NCBI GenBank assembly: GCA_023395575.1
Contig: JAEWZA010000390.1
Location: 1 to 28,299 of the forward strand
Direction: 5' to 3'
Origin: Bacillota bacterium
Lineage (GTDB): Bacteria > Bacillota > Clostridia > Acetivibrionales > DSM-1351
Length of the DNA: 28,299 nt
In this document: positions 8,138 through 16,424 of the stretch, one piece after another
Layout: each line of letters starts with the position of its first letter
How positions within the stretch are numbered: the stretch's first letter is position 1
The notes under the pieces: model-generated
Database searches by the model: none
What the model was told of the DNA's origin: nothing
The model's input: the letters and a program-made list of their open reading frames with translations, nothing else
Made by a program: the position numbers and the translations under genes

Positions 8138-9860
8138 AAAATTATTACCTTATTTATCAAAATATTCAATTTATGCAATACTATGCCCATTAGCCATTGT
8201 AGGTGAAGTACTTTTGGAGATACGAATACCCTTTCTTATGGCTAAAATAGTTGATAAGGGTATTCCGTCAAAGGATATTGCGTACGTTCTGCAAACAGGC
8301 GGGCTTATGGTGGTAATGGCACTAATTTCGTTGCTTTTTGGGGCACTTGGCTCAAAGTTCGGAGCAACTGCAGGCATGGGTCTTGGCAGCGAGCTTAGAA
8401 AAGGTTTGTTTAACAAGGTTCAGGATTTTTCATTTTCTAATATAGATAAATTTAGCACAGCATCATTGATTACTCGACTAACTACTGATGTTAATAACAC
8501 ACAGAATTCTTTTATGATGATTATTCGAGTGTTGGTACGTGCGCCTGTTATGATGGTTAGTGCAACTATTATGGCATTCACAATAAATAAAAGACTTGTG
8601 AATGTATTCCTGTTAGCTATTCCAGTTTTGGCAATTGTCTTTGTAGTAATTGCAGGCTTGGCTTATCCACGTTTTTCAAAATTACTAAAAAAATATGATG
8701 CGCTAAATTCCTCGGTTCAAGAGAATTTAATTGCTATACGAGTTGTAAAGGCCTTTGTACGTTCAAAATATGAAAAACTCAAATTCAAAGCGGCTAACGA
8801 TGAGCTGATGAATGCGTCAATTAAGGCTGAAAAAATTGTTATCTTTAATATGCCATTTATGCAAATCACAATATACTCTTGTATTGTTGCTATCCTGTGG
8901 TTTGGCGGAAATATGATAATTGCAGGTGATATGCTTACAGGGGAATTAATTAGCTTCATAAGCTATGTTACACAAATATTGGTGTCACTTATGATGATAT
9001 CTATGGTACTTATTACAGTAATACTATCCCGCGCTTCGGTTAAAAGAATTATAGAAGTGCTTGACGAGAAGACAGATATTTCAGATGCAAAAGGAAGCGG
9101 AAAGCAGATAGTAAAGGACGGCTCAATTACTTTTGAAGATGTATATTTTAAGTACAATTCTCAAGCTGATACTAATATTCTTGAGCATGTAAATATTCAT
9201 ATAAAGTCAGGGCAAACAGTTGGCATAATTGGTGGCACAGGTTCTTCAAAAACCACCTTGGTTCAGCTTATCCCAAGGCTGTATGACGTCACACAAGGAA
9301 AAGTCCTTATAGGTGGTGTAGATGTACGTGAATATAAATTAAATGTATTAAGAGATGCAGTTGCAATGGTGCTTCAGAAGAATGTACTGTTTTCAGGCAC
9401 TATCAAGGACAATTTGCTTTGGGGAAATGAAAATGCTACTGATGAGGAAATTTTTGCTGCATGTAAGGTAGCTCAAGCGCATGATTTTATAGTGAGCTTT
9501 CCAAAAGGCTATGAAACTGAGTTAGGGCAAGGTGGTGTAAATGTTTCGGGTGGCCAAAAGCAACGCCTTTGTATTGCAAGAGCTTTGTTAAAAAACCCCA
9601 AGGTTCTAATTCTAGATGACAGTACAAGTGCCGTGGATACAGCAACAGACTCAAAAATTCGTGAAGAACTACGAAAGTATAGCAGAGAGATTACAACCAT
9701 TATTATTGCCCAACGAATTAGTTCAGTATGCGATGCAGATGAAATCATTGTTCTAGATGATGGTAAAGTAAACGCAATTGGTACACATGATGAATTACTC
9801 CAAAATAACCAGATTTATAAGGAAGTATATCATTCACAGCAGGAAGGGGTGAGTGCATAA
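8130..9860 (+). CDS. ABC exporter subunit with degenerate ATP site (heterodimer partner 1)
   Basis: Half-transporter of about 576 aa with six membrane helices (about 1-300) and a C-terminal nucleotide-binding domain. Walker A is GGTGSSKTT. Signature is VSGGQKQR, which is canonical. Walker B is VLILDDSTSAVDT, with Asp where the catalytic Glu normally sits. The switch residue is Gln (IIIAQRISS) rather than His. This is the pattern of the degenerate-site subunit of TM287/288- or BmrCD-like heterodimers. The start is GTG 8130, nine bases after GGAGG (8116-8120); TTG 8124 is too close to that site. The frame stays open upstream inside marR, but that part is not expected to be translated. Its stop overlaps the start of the partner gene. 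Multidrug or lipid export is likely, with substrate unknown. Confidence 0.92.
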   Translation: MIKKLLPYLSKYSIYAILCPLAIVGEVLLEIRIPFLMAKIVDKGIPSKDIAYVLQTGGLMVVMALISLLFGALGSKFGATAGMGLGSELRKGLFNKVQDFSFSNIDKFSTASLITRLTTDVNNTQNSFMMIIRVLVRAPVMMVSATIMAFTINKRLVNVFLLAIPVLAIVFVVIAGLAYPRFSKLLKKYDALNSSVQENLIAIRVVKAFVRSKYEKLKFKAANDELMNASIKAEKIVIFNMPFMQITIYSCIVAILWFGGNMIIAGDMLTGELISFISYVTQILVSLMMISMVLITVILSRASVKRIIEVLDEKTDISDAKGSGKQIVKDGSITFEDVYFKYNSQADTNILEHVNIHIKSGQTVGIIGGTGSSKTTLVQLIPRLYDVTQGKVLIGGVDVREYKLNVLRDAVAMVLQKNVLFSGTIKDNLLWGNENATDEEIFAACKVAQAHDFIVSFPKGYETELGQGGVNVSGGQKQRLCIARALLKNPKVLILDDSTSAVDTATDSKIREELRKYSREITTIIIAQRISSVCDADEIIVLDDGKVNAIGTHDELLQNNQIYKEVYHSQQEGVSA

Positions 9861-11749
9861 TGGCCGGACCAGCTAAACATAATTTTCAAAAGCCAAAAAG
9901 TGCAGGAAAAACTTTTGCGCGTGTTATGGGATACATGCTTAATAAGAAATGGTTGCTTATTTTGGTGGCATTTTTTGTATTAATCAGTTCGGGAGCAGGT
10001 GTGGCAGGTACTTACTTTTTAAAGCCTCTTATTAATGACCATATTATACCACTTATTGGAAGTAAACCTTCACAAGCTGATTTAACTCCTTTTATTCATA
10101 TGATTCTGTTATTGTGTGCTATTTATTTAACTGGAGCATTATCAACATATGTATACAGCTTTATAATGATAAAAATTTCCAATTGTGCACTTAATTCCAT
10201 TCGTAAGGATTTATTTAATAGGATGCAGGACTTGCCAATAAAATACTTTGACACTCGTACACATGGAGAACTGATGAGCCGCTATACCAGTGATGTTGAT
10301 ACTCTACGAGAGGCAATCAGCAATGGTGTGACGCAGCTTATAACTTCGGTAATTACGGTTATTGGTACATTTATTATGATGCTAATACTTAGTCCTCTGT
10401 TAACACTTCTAATTATTGTTATGCTTTTTGTAATGTTTGCTATTATTAAAAAGATTGGAAGTAAGAGCGCTGATTATTTTAAGAAACAGCAAAAAGCTGT
10501 TGGTGCGGCAAATGGCTATATAGAGGAAATGATTGAAGGTCAAAAGGTTGTTAAGGTTTTTTGCCATGAGGATACCACTAAAAGAGAATTTGCTGTATTA
10601 AATGAGAACCTTCGCCAAGCGGCAACAAATGCTCATACATACGCTAGTATTATGATGCCCATTTTGGGAAATATAACGTATGCAAATTACGCTCTTACGG
10701 CTGCTGCAGGAGCAATGCTGGTTATTTCAGGGCGTATAGATATTGGCTCTATAGCATCATTTTTACAATATACACGTTCATTTTCTCAGCCAATAACTCA
10801 GATAAGTCAACAGTTTAATTCAATACTTGCTGCGCTTGCTGGTGCTGAGAGAATATTTGAGATTATTGATGAGAAGCCTGAACAAGACAATGGTTATGTG
10901 ACTTTGGTGAATGTGAATGAAAATCAGGATGGGACTTTAAGTGAGAGTGACACACCTACTGATTTATTGGCATGGAAATACCCCCATCAGGATGGAACAG
11001 TTACATATACAAAGTTAAAGGGTGATGTTCAGTTCTCTGAAATAGATTTTGGATATGATGATAACAAATTGGTTCTACGTAATATATCTCTTTTTGCAAA
11101 GGCAGGACAAAAAATTGCTTTCGTCGGTTCAACAGGTGCTGGAAAGACTACCATTACGAATTTAATAAATCGATTTTATGATGTACAAAATGGAAAGATA
11201 ATCTATGATGGAATAAATATTAATAAAATAAAAAAAGATGATTTAAGAATCACTCTTGCTATGGTTTTACAGGATACGCACCTATTTACTGGCACTATAA
11301 GGGATAATATCCGTTATGGCAAGCTTGATGCTACTGATGAGGAGATTTTAGTTGCGGCAAAGCTGGCAAATGCAGATAGTTTTATTAAGCATTTGCCACA
11401 AGGGTATGATACCATGCTTGTTTCAGATGGTTCAAATCTGAGTCAGGGACAGCGCCAACTAATTGCCATTGCACGTGCAGCAGTAGCAAATCCTCCTGTT
11501 TTGATACTAGATGAGGCAACTAGTTCCATTGATACCAGAACAGAAGCCCTTATTGAAAAAGGTATGGATAAACTTATGAAAGGGCGAACGGTTTTTGTTA
11601 TAGCCCACAGACTTTCTACAGTACGAAATGCAGACCTAATAATTGTGCTGGAAAATGGTGAAATTATAGAAAGTGGAAATCATGAAGAACTGATTGCCGG
11701 GCATGGAAAGTACTATCAGTTGTACACTGGCCAGTTTGAGTTGTCGTGA
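9860..11749 (+). CDS. ABC exporter subunit with canonical ATP site (heterodimer partner 2)
   Basis: Half-transporter of 629 aa with an N-terminal six-helix domain and a C-terminal ATPase. Walker A is GSTGAGKTT. Walker B is VLILDEATSSIDT with the catalytic Glu, and the switch His is present (VIAHRLSTV). The signature is altered to LSQGQRQ. These features mirror partner 1: the competent site pairs this Walker A/B with partner 1's VSGGQ, and the weak site pairs partner 1's Asp-containing Walker B with LSQGQ. Between membrane and ATPase domains (about 345-390) there is a polar insert rich in Asn, Asp, Glu and Thr. ATG 9860 overlaps the previous stop (TAATG) and is preceded by AGGAAGGGG, so the two subunits should be made in equal amounts. 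Confidence 0.93.
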   Translation: MAGPAKHNFQKPKSAGKTFARVMGYMLNKKWLLILVAFFVLISSGAGVAGTYFLKPLINDHIIPLIGSKPSQADLTPFIHMILLLCAIYLTGALSTYVYSFIMIKISNCALNSIRKDLFNRMQDLPIKYFDTRTHGELMSRYTSDVDTLREAISNGVTQLITSVITVIGTFIMMLILSPLLTLLIIVMLFVMFAIIKKIGSKSADYFKKQQKAVGAANGYIEEMIEGQKVVKVFCHEDTTKREFAVLNENLRQAATNAHTYASIMMPILGNITYANYALTAAAGAMLVISGRIDIGSIASFLQYTRSFSQPITQISQQFNSILAALAGAERIFEIIDEKPEQDNGYVTLVNVNENQDGTLSESDTPTDLLAWKYPHQDGTVTYTKLKGDVQFSEIDFGYDDNKLVLRNISLFAKAGQKIAFVGSTGAGKTTITNLINRFYDVQNGKIIYDGININKIKKDDLRITLAMVLQDTHLFTGTIRDNIRYGKLDATDEEILVAAKLANADSFIKHLPQGYDTMLVSDGSNLSQGQRQLIAIARAAVANPPVLILDEATSSIDTRTEALIEKGMDKLMKGRTVFVIAHRLSTVRNADLIIVLENGEIIESGNHEELIAGHGKYYQLYTGQFELS

Positions 11750-11795
11750 GGCAGCATAAAGAGTTAAAGGTTAAAAAAAGAGTATGTGTAAAATT

Positions 11796-11844
11796 AAAGG
11801 TAGCTGCCTCCAATGAATATTGATTTGGAACAGCTACCTTTTTT
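11796..11844. terminator. Bidirectional terminator between convergent exporter and aminotransferase genes
   Basis: An 11-bp perfect stem (AAAGGTAGCTG with CAGCTACCTTT), with a T-run on the + strand and an A-rich stretch on the other side that serves the - strand gene. Confidence 0.88.
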
Positions 11845-11870
11845 ATATGGAAGTAGTTATTAACTTTTAA

Positions 11871-13049
11871 TTATTTAAATTCCTTTGCTAATGCCTCAAA
11901 TGCGGGCAGTGAGTTCTTGATAGTTTCCAGACTACAGCAATATGCTAATCTGAAATAACCTGGACCTCCAAAGGCTGAACCTGGAACAATAAGGAGATTA
12001 TATTTTAAAGCTCTGTTTTTAAATTCCACATCATCTGCAATTAATGACTTAGGAAACAGGTAGAATGCACCATCAGGTTTAACACATTCATAACCAAAGC
12101 TTATAAGACTATTGTAAAGTAAATCTCGTCTTTCTTTATAAATATTTATATCTACTGAAGAATCAATTGTTTTAGCAACTATCTTTTGGAAAAGTGAAGG
12201 TGCATTTACAAAGCCTAAAATTCTGTTGCAGTAAATCAGACCACCCATCAGCGTGTCTATATCTTCAGCGTCAGGATTTGTAGCTATATAGCCCATACGC
12301 TCACCAGGAAGGGATAGGGACTTGCTAAAGCAGTCAATCATAATTGAATTTCTGTATATTGTTAATATGTTAGGAACTTCTACATCATAAGCTAATTTTC
12401 TATAGGGCTCATCGGAGATAATATAAATTGTATGCCCAAACTCTTTACTTTTTCTTTCTAAAACCTTTGCTATACTGTTTAATATTTCTCTATTATATAC
12501 TACGCCTGTAGGGTTATTTGGGGTGTTAATAAGTACTGCCTTTGTGCTTGCCGTTATGTTTTTTTCCAAAAGTTCGGCATCAGGCAAAAATGTGCTGTGG
12601 TCAGTATCAAGAATTTTTATTTTTCCTCCGTGATTATCAATATAGGAGTTATATTCTACAAAATATGGAGCGAAAACAATTACTTCTTCGCCTGGATTTA
12701 AAAGAGTTTTTAATACTACATTTAAAGCTCCGCCAGCTCCAACTGTCATTACTATATTATTAAAATTGAGTTTTAATCCAGTTTCTTTATTAATTTTTTG
12801 TGCGATGGTTTCCCTTGCTTCGGGATAACCTGCATTATTCATATATGCATGTATTTTTAATTCTTCTGAATTAGCAAGCTCACGCAGCGCAGCTTTAACC
12901 TCAGCTGGTGGCTCTGGATCTGGATTCCCCAGAGAAAAGTCATAGACCTTATCGTTTCCATAAAGCTTTCTTAATTTCTCACCTTCTTCGAACATAGCTC
13001 TTATCATAGATGAGTTTTTAATATTGTAACTAATTTTATTGGATATCAT
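11871..13049 (-). CDS. Class I/II pyridoxal-phosphate aminotransferase
   Basis: Fold-type I PLP enzyme of 392 aa. Visible are the substrate loop DFSLGNPDPEPP, the PLP-phosphate region VGAGGALN, NTPNNPTGVVY, the Asp/Tyr of SDEPYRKL, and the Schiff-base lysine in DCFSKSLSLPGERMGY. The C-terminal arginine region ends in FRLAYCCSLE. The family includes aspartate and broad-range amino acid aminotransferases; the sequence does not decide the substrate. The start has AGGAGGAGTATAC just upstream. It lies 55 bases downstream of the rqcH-like gene on the same strand, so co-transcription is possible, although no functional link is obvious. Confidence 0.9.
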   Translation of the reverse strand: MISNKISYNIKNSSMIRAMFEEGEKLRKLYGNDKVYDFSLGNPDPEPPAEVKAALRELANSEELKIHAYMNNAGYPEARETIAQKINKETGLKLNFNNIVMTVGAGGALNVVLKTLLNPGEEVIVFAPYFVEYNSYIDNHGGKIKILDTDHSTFLPDAELLEKNITASTKAVLINTPNNPTGVVYNREILNSIAKVLERKSKEFGHTIYIISDEPYRKLAYDVEVPNILTIYRNSIMIDCFSKSLSLPGERMGYIATNPDAEDIDTLMGGLIYCNRILGFVNAPSLFQKIVAKTIDSSVDINIYKERRDLLYNSLISFGYECVKPDGAFYLFPKSLIADDVEFKNRALKYNLLIVPGSAFGGPGYFRLAYCCSLETIKNSLPAFEALAKEFK

Positions 13050-13104
13050 GTATACTCCTCCTATATGGTAAATCTAAATAGTTTATATTAAGTATTTAAT
13101 GCTT

Positions 13105-14862
13105 TTATTTTGACTTTAAAGCATGTACCTTTGTTTCATCAGGTGTAACATTTATGGTTTTAAAATTTTCATATATAACCATTCCTGGCTTTGCGCCACT
13201 TGGTTTTTTTACGTTTTTTATGATAGTATAGTCTACAGGAACATTATAGGACATTTTCGCACTGCTGTGGTATGCTGCTAAAATGGCTGCTTCTAACAGG
13301 GTAGAATCTGGTACATTCTGACGCTCGGTTCTGATAATTACGTGAGAGCCAGGAATGTTTTTGGTATGAAGCCATATATCATAAGCACCAGCAATTTTCA
13401 ATGTTAGCAAATCATTTTGTTTATTGTTCTTTCCGACCAAAATTTGGAAACCATCAACTGAAGTGAATTCTAAAGGTGAAGATGGCTTATCTAATTTTTT
13501 TCTGGCATTTCTGACAGATGACCTCATATAACCTTGATCTATTAGTTCCTGGCGAATTTCATCAATTTCCTGTTTTGTACCGCAGTTATCCAGCATGGCT
13601 TTAACACTCTCAAAATACTGGAGTTCAGTAAGCGCATCTCGAAGCTGTTCTGTTACATTTAAATAAGTACTTTTAGCCTTGGAATACTGTTTGAAATATC
13701 TTTGCGCATTATCCTGAGCTGACCTGTATTCATTTAATGGGATATCTATATATTCTTCATTTTCGCTATAATAATTTAAAACTTTTGCCGAGCTTGCTCC
13801 ATTTGGAATGCAGTATATATTTGCAGTAATCAGCTCACCATACAGCTTTAATTTTTCTCTATCGGCCACGTCTCTCAATGTATCTGTAAATATGGAGACT
13901 TTCTTTTCTAAACGATCTATACCATTTTTTACAATTTTGACTACATCACCTTTTTTTTGCCCAAGTCTTTCTGAGGTATCCCGACGAGCATAAAAATCGT
14001 CAAGAGCAGATGAAAGAAGGTCATATTGCTGAATATACTCATATTGTGATGGCAAGAAGCAGTAGAAATCAATTGGATGCAAACCATTTTTATCTTGATA
14101 AATAATACAAGGCGTAAAGGCATTGTTTTTAATTTTATCTATATAATTGCTTAGTGCAGAAGCAATATTTACTTTGTCGGTATTAAGCAATTCAGACAAT
14201 GGGGTTTTCGGATTAACACCTGCGCTAATACAAATATCTCTGCAGGTATAAGGGCTAAACCCTTTTATACAGCTTAAAAGCAAGCTTTCAATATTTTTTG
14301 CCGCACTTATGTCGCATTCTAGTAGAGTAGAGGGGGATATGCTTTCAGGCTGCTGCTTGTCCTGTGCGGGAGGTAGAAAATATTGTCTTGCAGGCATAAT
14401 TTCTCTTACACTGCTAATGTCACTATCAATGTGTTTTACTGCATCAATTATTTTGTCTTCGCTGTTAAGTAGAATTATATTACTGTACTTACCCATAATT
14501 TCTATAACTACTCTTTTAACAGATAAATCACCAAGTTCATTAACTGATTCCACATTTAGTGAAATAACTCTTTCATAATCATGGAAGCTAATATTAAGTA
14601 ATTTTCCGCCAGAAATATGTTTTCGCATAAGCATACAAAATACAGGCGGAGTTTGAGGATTTTCTTTTTGAACAGAGGTTATGTGAAGGCGAGGATAGCT
14701 GGCGTTTGCACTAGCCACAAGCCTATAATTATGACCATTTGAGCGTATTAGTAAAATTATTTCATCATTTTCGGGTTGAAAAACTTTTTCTACTCTTCCT
14801 CCTGAAAGCAAAAGATTTAGTTCGTTTACAATACATTTAGTTACGATTCCATCGAATGGCAT
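13105..14862 (-). CDS. rqcH: RqcH/NFACT family ribosome quality-control protein
   Basis: Homologue of eukaryotic Rqc2/NEMF, formerly annotated as fibronectin-binding protein FbpA. In Bacillus it binds stalled 50S-peptidyl-tRNA complexes and recruits tRNA-Ala to add C-terminal alanine tails. The protein has 585 aa: an NFACT-N domain (MPFDGIVTKCIVNEL start, CMLMRKHISGGKL at ~75), helix-hairpin and coiled-coil segments (about 285-430, rich in Lys, Glu and Gln), and the NFACT-R domain with its signature DIWLHTKNIPGSHVII (~500). The position aligned by eye with the family's Asp-Arg pair reads Glu-Arg here (DYERVIS). TAATAGGAG precedes the ATG. Anti-association or surface adhesion roles for older FbpA names are not supported: there is no signal peptide or anchor. 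Confidence 0.93.
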   Translation of the reverse strand: MPFDGIVTKCIVNELNLLLSGGRVEKVFQPENDEIILLIRSNGHNYRLVASANASYPRLHITSVQKENPQTPPVFCMLMRKHISGGKLLNISFHDYERVISLNVESVNELGDLSVKRVVIEIMGKYSNIILLNSEDKIIDAVKHIDSDISSVREIMPARQYFLPPAQDKQQPESISPSTLLECDISAAKNIESLLLSCIKGFSPYTCRDICISAGVNPKTPLSELLNTDKVNIASALSNYIDKIKNNAFTPCIIYQDKNGLHPIDFYCFLPSQYEYIQQYDLLSSALDDFYARRDTSERLGQKKGDVVKIVKNGIDRLEKKVSIFTDTLRDVADREKLKLYGELITANIYCIPNGASSAKVLNYYSENEEYIDIPLNEYRSAQDNAQRYFKQYSKAKSTYLNVTEQLRDALTELQYFESVKAMLDNCGTKQEIDEIRQELIDQGYMRSSVRNARKKLDKPSSPLEFTSVDGFQILVGKNNKQNDLLTLKIAGAYDIWLHTKNIPGSHVIIRTERQNVPDSTLLEAAILAAYHSSAKMSYNVPVDYTIIKNVKKPSGAKPGMVIYENFKTINVTPDETKVHALKSK

Positions 14863-15159
14863 TCTTTTGAACTCCTATTATACTATTTGTTTCTAAGCTA
14901 AAATTAAAATATCTCACATAAAAGTCTATCTGTGCTCAAGTTTATTAATAGTTATTTACAAAGTAATCTAACTTAAATATTGCAATTGTAGCTTTTTATA
15001 TGATTTTGGTTACTTTAATTTAACTGAGTAAGTTGATTGATTTTACAACAAATAACTCAACTTTCCACTGATACGTAAAATACCTACATCAGTCTTTACT
15101 TTTATTATTTTGATTATACCACTATAGTTACTAACATCCTAGTTATTTCAATAAATAAG

Positions 15160-15651
15160 TTAAACTTTATTCTGAGATTCATCTAAATCAAAGGGGAGGC
15201 TGAAACTTCTCTTATCAGTACTTAGAACCATACTTGTTTCTATTTTGTTTACCCCTGGAAAGGTTAAAAGTGTATCTATTAAAAAATCCCGGCAATGGAC
15301 AAGATCATGTGCAACAATTTTAATTAAATAGTCCCAGCTTCCACTGATATTATAACATTCTAGTATTTGAGGTGTCTCTTTAATTTTTGCCAGAAAAGCA
15401 TTAGTTACATCTCTGTTATGAGGAGACAAGGTTATGAAAGTAAATGCAATAACCTCATAACCTAGCATTTTTTCATCAACAATTGCAGCAAATTTCTTGA
15501 TAACGCCCATTTCTTTGAGACGTTTTGTACGGCTTAAGCAAGCAGAAGGGGATAGCCCAACCTTTTCAGCCAAATCCTTATTTGAAATAGAAGAATCGGT
15601 TTGCAACAAATCAATTAATTGTTTATCTAGTTCGTCGAATGTAATAGACAT
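15160..15651 (-). CDS. Lrp/AsnC family transcriptional regulator
   Basis: Feast/famine regulator of 163 aa. The N-terminal helix-turn-helix (about 5-60) reads DSSISNKDLAEKVGLSPSACLSRTKRLKEMGVIKKFAAIVDEKMLG, typical of AsnC proteins. The rest is the RAM ligand-binding domain with VIAFTFITL, the SGSWDYLIKIVAHD strand-turn, and a C-terminal VNKIETSMVLS strand. Ligands of this family are usually amino acids. It lies downstream of the interrupted sulfhydrylase gene on the same strand, separated by 769 bases of repeats. Its GGAGG ribosome site and start codon fall at the edge of a partial repeat copy and can be buried by a leader hairpin. Control of sulfur or methionine genes is possible but unproven. 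Confidence 0.9.
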   Translation of the reverse strand: MSITFDELDKQLIDLLQTDSSISNKDLAEKVGLSPSACLSRTKRLKEMGVIKKFAAIVDEKMLGYEVIAFTFITLSPHNRDVTNAFLAKIKETPQILECYNISGSWDYLIKIVAHDLVHCRDFLIDTLLTFPGVNKIETSMVLSTDKRSFSLPFDLDESQNKV

Positions 15652-15747
15652 ACTAACCTCCTATCTACGCTAATTTATAGCATTAAAATTTGATTTACAT
15701 GTTGAGTGGCTACCCTCTGCTAATAAGAGGTTAGTATGTCCACTCAA
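15647..15747 (-). promoter_or_regulatory. lrp leader RNA with two mutually exclusive structures around the start codon
   Basis: In the lrp transcript, GACATACTAACCTC (complement of 15727-15740) is perfectly complementary over 14 bases to the segment holding the lrp SD and ATG (complement of 15647-15660). The same upstream strand can instead lie within a local hairpin with arms TTGAGTGG and CCACTCAA (15740-15747 with 15702-15709) plus an inner CCTCT/AGAGG stem. The first fold would block translation and the second would free it. No known riboswitch consensus is recognised. Confidence 0.5.
15651..15685 (-). repeat. Partial copy (D) of the 103-bp element, carrying the lrp ribosome-binding site
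   Basis: Matches the end of copy B (15982-16016) with one or two differences in about 34 bases, starting TACT(A/G)ACCTCCTATC. It supplies GGAGG to lrp. Confidence 0.8.
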
Positions 15748-15830
15748 ACTGCAAAAACCCACGTGTGGGTTTTTGTGGCTCGAAAAAGAACTATGCTAGT
15801 ACGGATTTGATTTTCGAGCTAATACCTCCC
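15727..15830. repeat. 103-bp structured repeat element, copy A
   Basis: Begins GAGGTTAGTA and ends TAATACCTCC, so its ends are roughly inverted. Inside are two nested palindromes: a 10-bp stem (AAAAACCCAC with GTGGGTTTTT, 15753-15774) and a longer hairpin with arms GCTCGAAAA (15778) and TTTTCGAGC (15811-15819). The 15745-15788 segment is identical to copy B. Confidence 0.82.
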
Positions 15831-15887
15831 AAACTAATTTTTGGTACGAAATATTAATTAGAAATAGAGTTGGAGACATCTGCAAAT

Positions 15888-16016
15888 GAGAGTTAGTACA
15901 CCAACTCAAACTGCAAAAACCCACGTGTGGGTTTTTGTGGCTCGAAAAAGCACTATGTAAGCACAGAGCTAATTTTCGAGCTACTGACCTCCTATCTACG
16001 CTAATTTATAGCATTT
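15888..16016. repeat. 103-bp structured repeat element, copy B with 3' extension
   Basis: Same order as copy A: GAGAGTTAGTA, then the 10-bp GC-capped stem (15915-15936), then arms GCTCGAAAA (15940-15948) and TTTTCGAGC (15973-15981), then TACTGACCTCC. Its flanking hairpin arms GAGTTGG (15867-15873) and CCAACTC (15901-15907) differ from copy A's GAGTGG/CCACTC but stay complementary, a compensatory change. Confidence 0.82.
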
Positions 16017-16045
16017 AAACGAGTTTTGCAAATTATCTTATGAAA

Positions 16046-16319
16046 GGTAAAATTATAGTTCTGGCTTACTTGTACTTCCGTACAAACTTATCTAAATGGA
16101 TTACTTCCAAGATATTTATTGAATTAGTATTGGCTCATAATAGTTAATTATACCGCCGCTTATATTCAGCATCCATGCTTCATTGTAAGCTAAAACCTAC
16201 ATCGTGTAGGTTTTACGGTAAAATCAACTATTCTTCACACACAAATTCAAACAAATATCTTTAACCAAGTATCCCATTTATCTAAGTTGTACTCGCGTAC
16301 AAGTAATAAGTAGTTTACC
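16046..16319. repeat. Large imperfect inverted repeat with central hairpin
   Basis: The left arm (16046-16155) and the reverse complement of the right arm (16216-16319) align along almost their full length. Shared blocks in order are GGTAAA, TACTTGTAC, GTACAA, TAAATGG, AAGATATTT, GAATT, AATAGTT and TACCG. Each arm also holds a small palindrome TTGTAC-N4-GTACAA. The centre has a perfect stem AAAACCTACA/TGTAGGTTTT (16192-16214). No reading frame is supported. Confidence 0.78.
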
Positions 16320-16380
16320 TGTTAACTCAGTTCAAAATAAATTAGCACAAAGAGTTAATTTACAAAAAGAGTGGGGAACA

Positions 16381-16424
16381 GCTCGAAAAAGTACAATGTC
16401 AGCATAGATTTCTTTTCGATCTAT
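16381..16424. repeat. Partial, diverged copy (C) of the hairpin element at the sulfhydrylase 3' end
   Basis: GCTCGAAAAAGTACAATG followed by TTTTCGATCTA corresponds to the second hairpin of copies A and B. It overlaps the sulfhydrylase stop codon and lacks the upstream GC-capped stem. Confidence 0.6.

Noticed and set aside
15647..15830. T-box or SAM riboswitch before lrp
   Set aside because: No T-box AGGGUGGNACCGCG block and no S-box core were found, only unrelated hairpins.
15651..16424. CRISPR array
   Set aside because: There are only two full copies, units are not evenly spaced, and there is no short repeat-spacer pattern and no cas gene.
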